NCBI RefSeq assembly: GCF_017562075.2
Contig: NC_054085.1
Location: 24,477,433 to 24,541,432, forward strand
Length of the DNA stretch: 64,000 nucleotides
From: Anopheles merus
Taxonomy: Eukaryota; Arthropoda; Insecta; Diptera; Culicidae
Reading direction: 5' to 3'
The translations under genes and the position numbers were made by a program. This document shows, piece by piece, positions 1 to 16,800 of the stretch. The notes beneath the pieces are model-generated. The model saw only the letters and a program-made list of their open reading frames with translations, ran no database searches and was not told where the DNA came from. The number at the start of each line of letters is the position of its first letter. The stretch's first letter is position 1.

Positions 1-3000
1 GTGTGCGAGCAAAGTTTCACACTTTCGCCCCGTCGGGCAGGGCAGGGAAGTGAATGCACTGTAGAGTGTGTTTTTGTGCGCCTACAGAGTGGTGGCCTGC
101 GGGTTTGCACGAGAAGGTACATGGGCACAGACACGGTGCAAAAGGTATCGATTATTCTGTGCATTATTTATCTGGAACTATGATGAATTCATAATTTTGA
201 ATAATTTAACTCCGCTGACACCCCAAAGTTCCACATTAAAAGGAAATGAAAAGTTTCAAAAGTTGATTTATTCTTAGGTTACGATAAAAAAACCGCACAA
301 TCAAAAATCCAGAATTGATTAAATATTGCAATTGCATTGAAAAATGAGCCTGCTCAACAGCAAGCAAGTTGCGGTAGTAGGTACATTTATCATCACCGTT
401 CTCCAACGGGTCTGTATCGATAAAGCGTGCACCCTCCGAACGAACACGAACTGCCCACCACGCCCTCGACCGGTAGGGTCATCATAATTTGGCTCGAGTT
501 CCATTTGTTATGCTCCTGTCGCGAACGGTTCCTCAGCCTCAACTAGCCCTCGCCGAAAGTTTCCCGCGGCTGAGTTGAAAAGCAAACGCAGCACAACAGC
601 AAACGAACAACAACACACACACATACACAAAAAAAGGCAGCCGACAGCGGCCCGTGGTTTGTTTTTGATATTAATTGCTTGTGACCGAATAATAATGAAA
701 AATGTTTACCGTTGATTGCTCTTCGGGCGCCCCCCCCCCCCGAACGGTAAGCCAAGCCCCGAATCAAAGCGTGCAACTGTTAACTGTTCGGGAAAAAGGT
801 GGAAGCAAGATATGGTGGCGGTGCGTACGGTGGACGCCTGCCGCAAGCTTTGCGCTTTTTCACAATGAACCCCGCGCAAATCGAAGCACTTGCCGTATCG
901 TGAGCGGAAAGATCGATGGGCAGCGACCTAACCCGCGTAATAAATCGTGATCGGCATAAATTTGCACTATCGACACGTTTCCCGTGTCATCGGGAGGTGC
1001 TGGCGGGAGTTGACAGGCCAACATTTTCCGACCAAACGAATCGAACGGTTGCGTTTGATTTGACAGCGTGGTAGTGTGTGTGTTTTTTTTCACTTCTGTT
1101 TCTCGGTGTCCCTGCTTGGCATGTTTCGTTGCCGGCCGGTAATGGTGATGAGCCGCATGAGTGGCATTGAAGGATGGCGCTAAATTGGGCGCAAGATAAG
1201 AAGGTACACGATTTTATATGGCAAATTTGCGTTTTTTTTTTGGACGTCTGGTAATTATTATTCATAGAAGTGAAAGTGTTTCTTGTTCGCATGTTTGTCT
1301 AGAGGAAGCGATGGGCGGATATTTGATTGCGTGTTAGAGTTCTAGTTGGAACAGTTTCTAGTTGGAATAGTTCAAATCAATGCTAGGTATTTAGTTGAAA
1401 TATAAGCACGTAAGTGAGCCAATCCTTTTCGATCGTTTGGAGGGATGTTTTCTGGATTAGAGTAACCAGTAGAAACTGTCAATTTGCACATTTAAAGAGA
1501 TGTTTTCAAATTCCTACTTAACGTTAAGTACGCTATTAGACAGTTCATTAAAACTGTGATTTTGTAAACTCAATCAGTCTGATTACCGCTTTTTAAATCG
1601 CTCCAAATCGTAATACTATCTTAACTTTTTTTCCGCTGCTCTAGATAGCGATTCAACAGTAACTGCTGTTACAGACAAAACGATCACCCCCATCCAAACC
1701 CAACCCGAGCCACACTGTTCCACCGCTTAATCAACAGCTACTTACGACCGAAACTCATAACGCCAGCGATTGAGCTGAAGCCATCTCCCTACCTTCGCAA
1801 ACCGTCAACTGCTTTCTGCGTGCCTCGTTTCGTTTTACGAACTCTCATCAAAATAAAGTGTTAATTACCAAAAAAGTCCTCCCGCCGCGCACGGCAAACG
1901 CTGCATCCTGCCCTGCATCGGAAAGTGCATCTGCTTGTTGCAGCGTTACGAAGGCGAAGAAATAAACTTAATGATGAGTTAATCTCATAACATTCCTTCG
2001 GCTGTTTCGATAAAGTCTTCTCATTTAAGCGGATCCGCGCACGATCCGATCGTTAGACGGGTGGTGCTAAGTGGTGCCTGCAGAAGTGGCGAGGATCGAA
2101 GCCAAGAAGTGAAGAGTTGGTAAAAATGGCAGAAGCACACAAGAACGAGCCCGATAACCGATTCCGCGAATCGCTTTGGCACATGTCGGAATGTGTTCAT
2201 GGGTTCGTGTACGCGTTTCGCTTGACGGTGATGTTGCTGAAGGAAAGCTTACAGGGGAGGGAAAACTTTCTACGCGAGCAAAACTTTGCTTTGCTCTGGG
2301 TTTCACACCCCCTACCCTACACGTGCCCCAAATGGAACGAGAAATTGGAAAACTTTCTTCCCGACTTGAGCTTCAGCTGCAGCAGACAACGAATGAGGGA
2401 GGATAGAGCAACAAAGGGGGAAACAAGTAAACGCATCCGATAGAAACGCTAATACTGGGACGCCGCATCCTTAGTCTGCGTAAATCGAAAGGAAAATCTT
2501 GTTTCCAGCGGTACGGTGCGATTGGACAGGCTCCGTCTTATTGCACCAGTCAGCAAAACGGAAGTTTCATTTCAACTCGCTGCACTTTTTGTGTTTTTTT
2601 TTGCTCTCCATTTCTTCTTTTTTCTTTTTTTACCTCAATTTCTCATCCGAAATCTGGGGCCACGATGGCTCACGCCAAATGTAGCGTGCAATCTAAACAA
2701 TATTCCTCCTCTACGCTTTTTTTCTCGAGTATGATGACTTCATTTGGTATTATTCTTTGAGCATTTCCAGGGCATATTTAAAAAAAATCTAAAAATTTAA
2801 TACAATTTATTCAGGGTACATTTTATTTACAAAATTTCATGTTTTGCCATTTATAATAATTTAGGCCTGCCATTAAGATCTGAAAGCATCTTGTAACTAC
2901 ATTTTACTTGGTACTAAAGTTTGCAACACATTTTTTTCAAATTCTCGTCTCCCATCCTATATCTTTTCCAGCCTTTTTCACTCTACGCAATACCTTTAAG

Positions 3001-5098
3001 TGTTGGGGAAGAGCAGCCTTCATCATCTTCATGTTTCATTAGACAGTACCTTCAATGAGCCAGTGAAAAAAAAAAAACGAAGCTTTGATGCATTTTATTG
3101 TCCCACGCTACATCGTGCGCAAAAAAAAAGTGCACCACATCCTCCTACATCCCACGTGCAAAACTTGAATGCTTATCCAACTGCAAAGGATCACATTCAG
3201 TCATCAAGTGAAGCAAATAAGGATAGGGATGCTACAAAAACTGCGAAATAAAAAAGTCAGACTATCCGAGCGAAGTGAACCGTTTTTCGTTTTTCCCATC
3301 CCTGCCGCACAATTCCAATTGCAGCGAGCAGTTGTGCAGTTTTCTATTTGTATAAAATTGTATAAATTAAGTTGGCGCAGAAGTTTATTATGCTCTTTTA
3401 TCAATCTCTTCAGAGGGTTGGGGAAGAAGGGAGTGTTGCTTCACTTCCGCGAGAAGTTTGTTTCGTGTGAATGTGTGTGTGTGCGCTAGCTGTACTTTCA
3501 GCTGCACTGGCAGCTTCATTGGAAGACGCTGCATTTTTAAGACACTTCTTACTGGAACTGATTGGCAACCGTTCTTCAGTGGAATTTTCCCCTTGAATGA
3601 ACAAATTCAAATACATAAAATTTTTACAAATAGTATAAATTGAAGCCTAATTTTTCATGTTTGTATACATAAACAAGGAATATCATCGTTGTATAAAAAC
3701 TTCATAAAATCACTGCTTTGTTACATCAAACCACTATTTTGTTAGTTTTAAAGAAATTTAACCTTTAAGCCTCGTTTTTTCAAGAAAAATGTACCTCGTA
3801 ACCACTCAGCGCTATTTTTCAATTATCACGTTAAGATCAAACTGTCACAGAAGAACTCTGCACCAAAAGTCTGATAGAAAAAAGTCTGATAGACCACTTA
3901 ACGTCCACTAAGCAAACGAAATGTAGAGGAAAAACCTATCCAGGATTGATGTTTGTTTTGTTTTAGATTGAAAAACGCTCGAGTTAAAACATGTGACAAG
4001 AGTTGGAATGGATCGACAAACTGTAAATGACAGACGAACGAGCAAATAGACAAACTAACTGCGACCTGAAGTAAAGAGTATAAACTGAAACATTAATGTG
4101 TTGCACTTTTTGTGAATTTTTAAAATCCATCGCATAGTAGGACATGTTATTTCATCACTCGTGGAAGTGGTTAAACGATTTTATCTTATCTGGAAAAAGT
4201 TTTGCAAAATAAATCTTATTTACAAAATGTAATGCGAAATAGCAATGAACCAACTTTAACATCTTCGTAGCTTGTGAAACCTATATTGATACACCTCGAA
4301 ATTTTTGTACACAATTCTTATGACACATAAACAAGGTTTTCATTGTATTTATTTTCCAGAATGAATGTTAAAGCAAAACTTTCCAAAATGCTTTACACTC
4401 CACAAACTCTTAGCCTTCTGTGGGATGATGGAGGTGCCTGGTACTTCACTTAAAAATTGCTATATTCCTATGCTTTATTAATTGTGTATTTTAACGAATT
4501 AAATTCGTCCTCAAACTAGTTTCTAGCACACACTAAACCACATATATACACAGGAATAGTAAAAAATATTCCCAGAGTTATGCAGAAGCAACAAACATAC
4601 AAACAACTCCAGGATATAGTGATACAAATGTCCCGTCAGCTGTAGCACACAAACACACAGACATCTGCTGTTGAAAGTTTGGTTTCAGCTGAATGTGAAT
4701 GGAGCGCTGAGAGTGGCATATTGTTTGGATTGGTTGTTGGTAGACTGGTGGGGAGTGCAAAATGGAGAGAAAAAAGATACAAAGTTATTTAAAAATGGAG
4801 CAATTTAAGAATTCAGGTTCACTAAGAAACGCCATCCACAAAAAATTCATGTTTTGCAATTCTAAAATTATTCAACTAGCAACAATTTTTTTGGTATTTT
4901 ATTAATTACCTTTTCTATTTATTTTTGTTTAATATAAACTTTCCTCTCGTGTATGAAATATTAATTTATCTTTCGTAACACAAAAAATCGCGTTTTTTCA
5001 TATTTTTTCTAGCAAACCTGTATTTATTTTCATATTACTTAATAAGCTAATGATGTTTATGTTTTTATCTATTTATATATTTATTCATTATTTGTATA
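1..5098. other. noncoding DNA, no gene recognised
   Basis: No ORF here exceeds about 110 codons and none resembles a known protein. The composition alternates between moderately GC-rich blocks (around 0.4-1.2 kb and 1.7-2.5 kb) and AT-rich blocks (2.7-5.0 kb). Small items seen are a C-run near 731-740, a tandem 13-mer AAAGTCTGATAGA at 3866-3878 and 3881-3893, and several A- or T-runs. This fits intergenic or intronic insect DNA. Confidence 0.6.
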
Positions 5099-5150
5099 TT
5101 ATTTATTTATTTATTTATTTATTCATTTATTTATTTATTTATTCATTCAT

Positions 5151-5186
<36 letters not shown>

Positions 5187-5216
5187 ATATTTATTTATTT
5201 ATTTATTTATTTATTA
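5099..5216. repeat. (TTTA)n microsatellite
   Basis: About 118 bp of TTTA/ATTT tetranucleotide units, with a few ATTC variants and one AAAT interruption near 5185. It lies inside a broader AT-rich block (about 4.8-5.4 kb). The open frame across it is a by-product of the repeat. Confidence 0.9.
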
Positions 5217-7566
5217 TTGTTTTTATTTCTTTCTAAACTCCATATATGAGTTTTTTTTATCAATTTGTCTATTCATTCAATTATTTTTCAATACTTTTTT
5301 TAATTTTTTTGCTGGTTACTTCATAAATATAACAATTTTTAAAAGAACAAATACGAAACAAACATGTTTCAAGCTTATTGCACAAAATAGTTTATAATCA
5401 ATATAGTATTTTAACAAATAACATTTCTCATAAATTACACACAATATATTTGAGGAAGGTATTTTATACGATAGTGACCTTTCTTCTGCAACACTTTTCC
5501 GAATAGTGTGCATTTAAATGTGTTTGTGAAGGATTTTACTTTAGGATAGAAATCACTCCACCTTCCTACCACACTTTGCATCCCATTTTGCCGGGTGCCT
5601 GTTGTCTGGTGTAAAGGGATTGAGTGAAGCAATCATTATGTCAACAACGCATGCCAAATTTAACCTACGAGAGAACCACTCACGGCACTGCGGCACAGAC
5701 GGCACATCCCCCCACAGCCAGTGCAGTCACTTGACGGGCGTGATTGTAACCTTTGTGTGCCGCCATCATCCCTAGCTCAGTTGCCGGGGTATTTCACACT
5801 GGTGTGCTTAAGTGCACGGAATGAAGTGCACCTGGACAAACATGAAAAGAACTAACTGTCGGTGGAAAGTAAATGTAGACACGACCGTATGGAAGAAGAC
5901 TTCTGCTGCGCGTAGAAGAAAAAAAAACTCATCCTCACATAGACTTAGAGAGTGAAATGAAAAAAAAGCTGCTCGCTAGACATGAAGCGACCGCGCTCGG
6001 TACTGTTGATGCAATTCCGTTTTTGCCTGCACGATTCTGGCAGCGAAAGGAGTCGAATGGCTGGAGTCGTTTCCCGATCCGGGGTGAAAGCTTGACACAC
6101 ACTACACGGACACGAGGAATCGGCCCGGAGAATGAAAGCATTAAAATTAAGCGGATTTCTCTCGCTCGCTAAAGCTAGCTTTTGTTTCTGGTGCCGGGGC
6201 AAATCCTATTTTCCCAGCACCTTCACAGCGTATTTAGAATATAAAATCAAAAAGCTAACATGTACCAGCGGACTCTTCCGACCACCGAGCGTAGCTAAAG
6301 AGTCGATTTAAGAGTGTAGGTGGAACTTACATTCCCTTTTCAGCTCCATTTTTTTGATCTTTCTTTTGGGGGTTGTTTCTTTCTTCCTTTTCGTTGCTCC
6401 TTGGCTCCACCCGGAAGTAAATCCGATAAACACATTCCAATCCATTGGGCTGAAGATGAAGGTGAGCACGCATCCAACCGTTGGCCAACATAAACGGCCC
6501 AGTGACGACTTAATGCTTACAACACCTTTCTTAACATAAGCGCACCTTTTTTCTTGCCCTCCCCGATAGAGGCTCAGCTTTACCCATGTTGGCTTCCGGT
6601 CGGCTTTGCTCTGCTTTGCCGCGCTTAAAGTTCCTCCCGCAGCACGAACAAAGCCGTGCGTTGGCCCATGTCGGTACAATCGATGTATCGAAAAGGGATA
6701 AAAAGGGACCCTCCTTCCTGCCCACCTGTGCGGACTTGGCGGGAGAGATTGGCGTAAAGTAGGGCAGGGACAAAACTTCCATCTTATCAGCAAGCCCACC
6801 GGGAGAAACAAACCCACGCCAACAGAAAGGAAAGGGATCCGCTTAATCAAATCAAACCTGAAAGTCTGCTTCGTTTCATTCATTCCGGCAGGCCGTGTTC
6901 TGTTTCAATCCGGCAGAAAGGATTTCGGACTCGGCTTAAGCAATCGAGTTTGGATTCGGAGGGGGCCATCGAAAGGCATTGCCCCAGGAAATGGGCCATA
7001 TTTTTCATTTACTTTTCGCACCCGGCTGGTGGGCTTCTTGTGCGCTTGTTACACGTGGAGAAGAAAGTTAAGGATACGGTTCAGCTGTGAGTGAAATTCT
7101 TATCCTCCACTCAACAGACGTTCACCACCGCTAGTGAGGTGGAACGGAAAAGTTTACCAACCAAAATCTCGTCGAATGATCTCTTGCTGGGTTCTGCGAA
7201 TGGTTGTTGTTGGCTTCTGAATGCAACCGTACTTGAAATAAATAATACTGACAGCAGCAAATCAATTTGCCATTTGATGTTTGAAATAGATTGAATAAAG
7301 GACATCAATTTTGGTAATGAGACTAATCTGGAGCTTGTTTTGCTGTTTCTTCAAAAGATTATTGGGATTTTTAATATCTAAAACAGGGCTTTATCTACAA
7401 TATGAAAACAATACAAACTCCTTCAAGGGGTTTTAACTTGATTTCGCAAGCTTGGCACCGTTTAACGCAACCACAGCAATTGACAGGACAAAGGCATCAG
7501 TTGTTTTCGGAACGGTATCATGCCTTTCATGCCTTTGGTAGACAACCTTCTTGTTGCTGCTTGAAA
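5217..7566. other. noncoding DNA, no gene recognised
   Basis: AT-rich to about 5.5 kb, then more balanced. A minus-strand open frame of 191 codons (6308-6883) is the longest nonrepetitive frame outside the retroelement. It shows no domain, no signal peptide and no recognisable family, and overlaps other chance frames, so it is not called as a gene. Confidence 0.5.
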
Positions 7567-7856
7567 TACAGTGAAATCTCTTTAAAATGTAGTCTTATCA
7601 AGATAAATTACTTCTTTATGATGAATATTTTGACGATCCCACCATATTAAATACATTTTTTGTTTCTTGTAGATCAAAATCTCCCGGAGGCGAATATTTT
7701 CTAAGTTGCAAAAACATTTTAGAGCCTAAATCCTCTAAGAAGTTTTCGTGTTTTCTTGAATACTTCATAATAACATTTTCATTAGTTTCCCTCTACATGA
7801 ATATCTCTTTAAGCTGACAGTCCTTTGAAGATTCACCTGATGAAGATTTCACTGTA
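7567..7856. mobile_element. pogo/Tc1-mariner-like MITE
   Basis: The sequence CAGTGAAATCT at 7569-7579 is matched by its exact reverse complement AGATTTCACTG at 7844-7854. Each end is flanked by TA, at 7567-7568 and 7855-7856. The implied element is 286 bp, AT-rich, and has no transposase frame. TA target duplications and short termini starting CAGTG are known features of pogo-type Tc1/mariner elements, so this is read as a non-autonomous copy. The perfect terminal repeat is only 11 bp (13 with TA), so chance cannot be fully excluded. Confidence 0.5.
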
Positions 7857-10855
<2,999 letters not shown>

Positions 10856-13800
10856 TCCAGTGATGTGAGATTTATTGACGAGATCGAATGCTGGCTTCGC
10901 GAACTTGCAAAATCGTTAAGAGCGCAGCAGTGGGCTCAAGATAAACTGCTGCCCTGCTTGCTGAGGAAGGGAGCTTATGAGAGAGAGAGAGAGAGCGGTG
11001 CAAAGAGGTGCCGAAATTTATGAGCACACACACACACTCATTCATTTCCACCCAAAGCATCAAACACTTGGGGCGGTTTACGAGCCCTGACCCGCGGTGT
11101 AATGGTGCGTAAATGGAAACGCATTCGGCACCCACCGAACTAGGTCAAAGGATTTCGGGTGGCAATTTTTCTTTCAGATTCTTTTCCACCATCACCTTCG
11201 TCGCTGTAGTTTTAGGGGAAATTTGGTATGGCTTTTTGATGGAATGAAGCGGCAAAAGAATTGGTCGAATGGTCGATGGAAAAGTAAAGAAACGGGCAAT
11301 ACATGTTGTCCCATATGTAACGGGCATTGTAATAAGTCAGGAAAGGAAAATATTAAATCAAATCACAAAACCGGGCCCCCATTAGTCAAGCAGCAATACA
11401 GCGTACCGAAATGGATTGAGAAAGAATGGCAATATTTGTCCCATTTGGGAAATTTATGTGGAACAATTGCTTCCTTTTTGGTATCGTAGTACGATAGCAT
11501 CTTGTTTAAAATGTGAGGAAAAAAAAGCCATTTGTCATACGATGCCAAGATATACTACCGGTTAACGTTTATTCGGAAATAGTTTGACAGGTGTCAAAAC
11601 ATGACAGGCAAATGATTGACAGGTACCGTGCGCTCTACAAAACTTAATTGGATAAATATCCGCTTTTTTGTCTCATTGAAACTCATTCAGTGAGGAATTT
11701 CACACCTCCCCGAGGATACAATATAGCACATACACACTGTTTGCTTATCATTTGTTGCACTCGCTTCCATCATTAAGCGTTGCACAACCACTCAACAGCA
11801 TCCTTTTTTGCCGCTTCTACTAAGCTCCACGTAATCAGATAATAGCCTCTTTATCGATTGGTGTTGTATCGCTGGCGTAAACACACATTCGTAAAACGGT
11901 TCGCCTCAGCCTGTCCCTGCACCGCCGGGCAACAATGAAGTGAAATAAAAGCACAACAGCAATGGCAACAAAAGTACAGACAACAAACATAAACGCGTCA
12001 ATATTCATCAAATTGATTTACAGACAAGAAGCGGATAGCAAAAAACGTACATTATCGACTGTAGCGAAGTTGCGAGCAAATGCATTCCCGGAATCGAGTT
12101 CTGCTATGATGCATTTCACTCACATCATACGTGCAACAAATAACAATAAAAAAGCATCTGTTGCCTTTTTTGCGCGTCACTAGTGAAAGCAACAAAAATA
12201 AATAAAACTAAACTCTTTCTCCCGCGCGCGCGCGCACACACAATGTATCAACTCGCACTCGCTGTGCGGAAAACGCGTACAGCAAGCGGCCAGACAGACA
12301 GTCAGACGGTTTTCGCCGATGTTTTGTGTTACGCTGCTTCCACCCGGTAGTTATCGACTTTCCAGCTCGCAACCAAACATACACACGCACGTGCATACAC
12401 ACTCTTTGGCGAGAGATTGATATTTACAAGTGTGCTTACTGTGGAGTGGCATCGATGCGGGTGCCCTTATTGACGCTGCGACGCTCACACCGCCCTGGGA
12501 GAAGATAAATATAATTTAAAACAATACGTTGGAAAATTGCATTTTCTCCTTCACTGAGCACTCTTGGCGGAAAGTGATTTTATTTAAAGTTTTGGGCGAA
12601 GTTTTTTTGTTGTTGTATTTTACTTTGACACGTTAAACTATTGCTGGAGTCCGGAGAATGTTGCGTTTGCTGAGATCACCGTGCAGGACTCTTCGCTTCA
12701 AATGTACAAAACGAAACAGCAGTTCCTGGAAATGGATGTACATTGTTTCTCTTCCGAACGTTAAGTTCACCGTTAACCTCCTTCCCACTTCGCTGTAAAA
12801 TCCCACCCGTCCAACAAAGCAGAAAATTGAATTTCTTCATGTCAAGTTGCCACGCATGTCAAACACGTACACGAACGAGAACCTACGAACTACAGCCTCC
12901 GTGACAGGTAACTAAGGCATCTCCAGCCAGGCGAGCGCCGTCGGCTGTTTCTTATTGGAGGGCTTAAAGCGGCTAAAGCGAGTTTACGAACGAAACCGAA
13001 GAAAGCTATTATCTACATTCTTGAAATTCTACATTTCAGTGGTATGGCCGGTGTGACAGAATGTGTCAACTATGCAAAGAAACGGAAAGCGGAAATGAAG
13101 CGAGCCACACCGAGCGATGTTGTTCTAAATAGGTAGCTAGAGGAAAACATTCATATCAGATAGATAAATAAAAAATCCACAAAAATGTAATCGATATGAC
13201 GCCTTAAACTAATGCAATAATTCCAATCGCTGCATGTTCTGTTGTTGTGACTTTTGGCGATTTGAAGTTCTGCTGCCAAAAATACAAAGTAGAAGAGCAT
13301 GAAACATCAAGAGTGCTGAAGAATCAATATATCGATCTTCTCCAACCTCCAACGAAGAATTAGTGAACATCCAATATCTCTATCATCCCTTAAAGTAGAA
13401 ACAAAACGATTCCTGTTCTTCGCTTCTCCTGTCCATTGGACACTGCTTCAACAGTGCCCTTTTATGCTCCCAGTTTTGTTCCCGATAGCATTATCAATTT
13501 AGCCGTCCAAACAAAGAAGTCAGTTTCTTCCCCATTTAGACTTAAGTTTGCAAAATCCCTAGCAACAGTAAGCCGGCGCTCTTCCCAGTCACCTGTTTGA
13601 CACACATCTGACAGCTTATTAATAGGACTATCTTCTGCTCTTCATGTTAAAGTCAGCTCTTACTATAATCCAATGAAAAGGTTTAGTAACTGCGAACGGC
13701 TATTGCTTAGACTGCTTAAAGCATAATTCTAGAAATTCTTTTTTGCACCAAAAATGCCACTAAAGTCACCGAGCGACGTCAACTTCTTTGCTTTGACCCA

Positions 13801-16800
13801 CGAGGTGAAAGGCAACTTCATCTCCCTCGTGTTATGATGTACACTATCTCGTCTGCACTGGCTTGCTTCACCATGAAGCAGAACCGTGTACGCTCGTGTA
13901 CAATCAATTTCCTGCCAGGGGAAACCCTCTCGCTGAAGGATAAACACCCAACTCTTGAAGGGTTCTTTTTTTGTTTTTGCTCCCACTCGCACACATCTTT
14001 CGTGTAACATTCTTCACCAGCTAAGTCTTCGTCTGACGAGATCCTAAGACACTGATGGGCTCCCTACCGCCCCGTTCGTAGATGCTAAGCCGCTCGTCGT
14101 CAGTCGTCCCGGGCATGGCTTGCGTGTTTAGAAAGCACTTGCTTGGTTTTACAAATTACCTTCCACCTCTTTTACGCCCGTGTCGTGTTGTGTCGGTCGA
14201 CAAATCTCGAGAGGATTTGAAGCGAACGGACAATGACAAAATGATGGAGCTGATGTACCGCTTGCCGGGGAAGAGGAAATGATAGTTTTATGCCGAGTTG
14301 ATGCGATACAGAGAGAGTGTAGAGAAAGAGCGCGTGTGGCGGAACCTGTCTTGAGCATCGTCTCTTTAGTCGACACACGAGAACTACGGTGTTGTTCGTC
14401 CCTTGTTTCATGTTCGTTTGACCCCTTTGCTTTGGCGTACCGTAATCTGCACATGCAATTTTTCTTCCAACCTATCGCTTTTCCGGAAGTTTAAGGTAAA
14501 TGAATGGATTGATTCACTTCGTCTGATTAGATAATTAATACAGATAGAAGAGGATACGGCTGCAAACACTTGAACAAAAGGATAAGCAATCGATTGAACG
14601 CTGCTGAAGAAAAGAACCTTTGGAGAAACGATTGCCGTCTCTTTACTGCAAAAAAAAGAACACCCAAAACTGGGCCACATATAATTTACTGCCCTCCCTT
14701 TTCTGCCCTGTGCACCACTACCGAACGAAGATATCACCCAATCTACCAGTAAGAATAAATTATTACGTGCAGATGGTGTGAGCCTCCGAGCCTGGCTCCT
14801 TCACGTTTGCCAATAATCATTAATTACGGGCTCCCCTGCACCGGGCACCCATTATCGAAGATTTTTCGGTGTGGTTTGGGCTCGATTCCTTTCTATTTTT
14901 TTGTTTCTGGTTCTCACCCCAAACCACCTTTCACCCCCAGATAATGCCGGGCGTGGTAAATAATGCTTCCCGTGCGTCGTTCATTATGTGGATGCAATTA
15001 TTCGAGCTTTCACCATACGGCTTTCTGGGTGGGTGGGTGAGCGCGTTGCTCGACCTAAAAAGAATGTGAAAATTTATTGTTAAAGACTGGGCAGGCTTCG
15101 CCTTATCGCGTTACAGTACGCCACCAGAGGTTTTAATGGCAGCAAAAATATGCCTCCGGGCTCTCCCGTTGGACGATGTACGGGGGAGAGTTAATAAATC
15201 TTTCCCATGGAATTAAAATAAATAATATTTCCAATGAGAGTCCAAATAGCGAAGATGCAATCTTAAAACTGAGCATTTGAGATAATGTTTGTATAACTTT
15301 AGGCGTAAATATTATACAGTGCACGCTTTCTGTACGCCTAAATGTATGCAATTTTCCAAGCAAATTTTATTTTGCATTCAGTAGGTGTGTTGTTTAGCTT
15401 CGATGAAGATTCAATTTTAAAGCATCGATAAACATCATTCAATAAGAAATTTGCAAAAAAAGTAGGTCCTCCCAAAGTACTACGTACTTCTTTCCAAAGC
15501 ACAACACTTTCTCAATACTTCTCAGATCAATCACACACTGCTCAGCGTTGCCTTCGGACAGAGGATAGCTTTCCGACCAATGGACGGATGCACAAAGTGC
15601 CACTTGTGCACATTTTATCTGCTTCCCACTCAGCACTCGAAAGGCCACAGGAAACCATCTCGAAAGTGACGCACAGGCGATGATAGAAAGGTTTATTTAT
15701 ATTTTTGTACAACTTCCCTCACAACAAAGCAACTGCGAGAGAGGGAGAGACATCGGTAACAAAGCAATTGTATCATCAGCTTCAGCACGTTATTCAGAGA
15801 TATCCAATCCATGTGATGAAAAGGAAACAAGTTCACAGAGCGGCAGTTCGATACCTTAATCCGCACATGTGGCTATTCATCTCGTTTCAAGCAAGCGTTG
15901 TTTTTTCCCCCTCTAGTCTGGAAGCCTTTGATTGTTTTCGATAAGTGAACGACAAGTCGCCTTACTTTTCCATTCAACCGTATCAGTGTCCAAACGGGAG
16001 ATAGTGCAATGCAATCCCATCCTCGATCGAAAATGCATTTTTTATCCATTCGATTAACTTTTTATTTCAGGCACGGTGCAAGCGAACGCTTCCGTTGTGC
16101 TGGGTGGGTTCTTGTTGTGGGGAATGGGTTGGTTTGCCGGCTAGCCATATACGACAGCTTATTTCGATAAGCTGATAGCCGGAGCGTGTGAGGGCGAAAG
16201 AATGCCAGTGCGCTTGCACACGAGATTTGAATGCCAGATGGAATCGCCAGCGTATGTGGGAATGCACTTGGAAAGTGGTAAGAGAAAAGAGGGACAGGTT
16301 TCATGAGATGTGATTTGCATTGCACAGGGAATTCGATTTGCATTGCACAATGGAAGAGCATTTGAAGCTCCGGAAGGAATGTAATGTCTTTGGTTCGCGA
16401 ATACGAAACGAAATCCCTCTTAACCATCCTAATGGCATCATCCGGGCGTTGTGAAACAAGCTTGAAATTAGAAAGCGATTTTGTGTGCATTGAACGTATT
16501 GCTACGCTGTTGCATTTCAGCTTGTCAGCACGTTTGAAGAATCGAAAAGTGTGTCAGCGAACATTCCTCACCCAATATATGAGTTTCTACATGCGTCAAC
16601 CAAAACAGGATTGCTTCTACATTGTTTGTTTCTACATGATTGCTTTCAATATTGCCTGTCAAACGCATAATAAAACCATTTGACAATTGAATTTTATGCT
16701 TTGCCAAATGCAAAAAAGAGGCTGTAAAGGCCGAGGAACATTGTCCGTACTCGCTAGTGTGATTTCGATTTTCACTAGCTGACCCAAGCATTTTGCCAAA

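Noticed and set aside
5099..5216. Possible CRISPR-like array among tandem repeats
   Set aside because: The window's tandem repeats are simple microsatellites without unique spacers, and the genome is eukaryotic.
6308..6883. 191-codon minus-strand frame
   Set aside because: The longest nonrepetitive frame outside the retroelement, but without domain, signal or family features. It is compatible with a chance frame in 64 kb of moderate GC content.
14811..15010. Homeodomain-like TAAT/ATTA cluster as an enhancer
   Set aside because: Such sites are common in AT-containing insect DNA; without conservation or accessibility data the call has no support.
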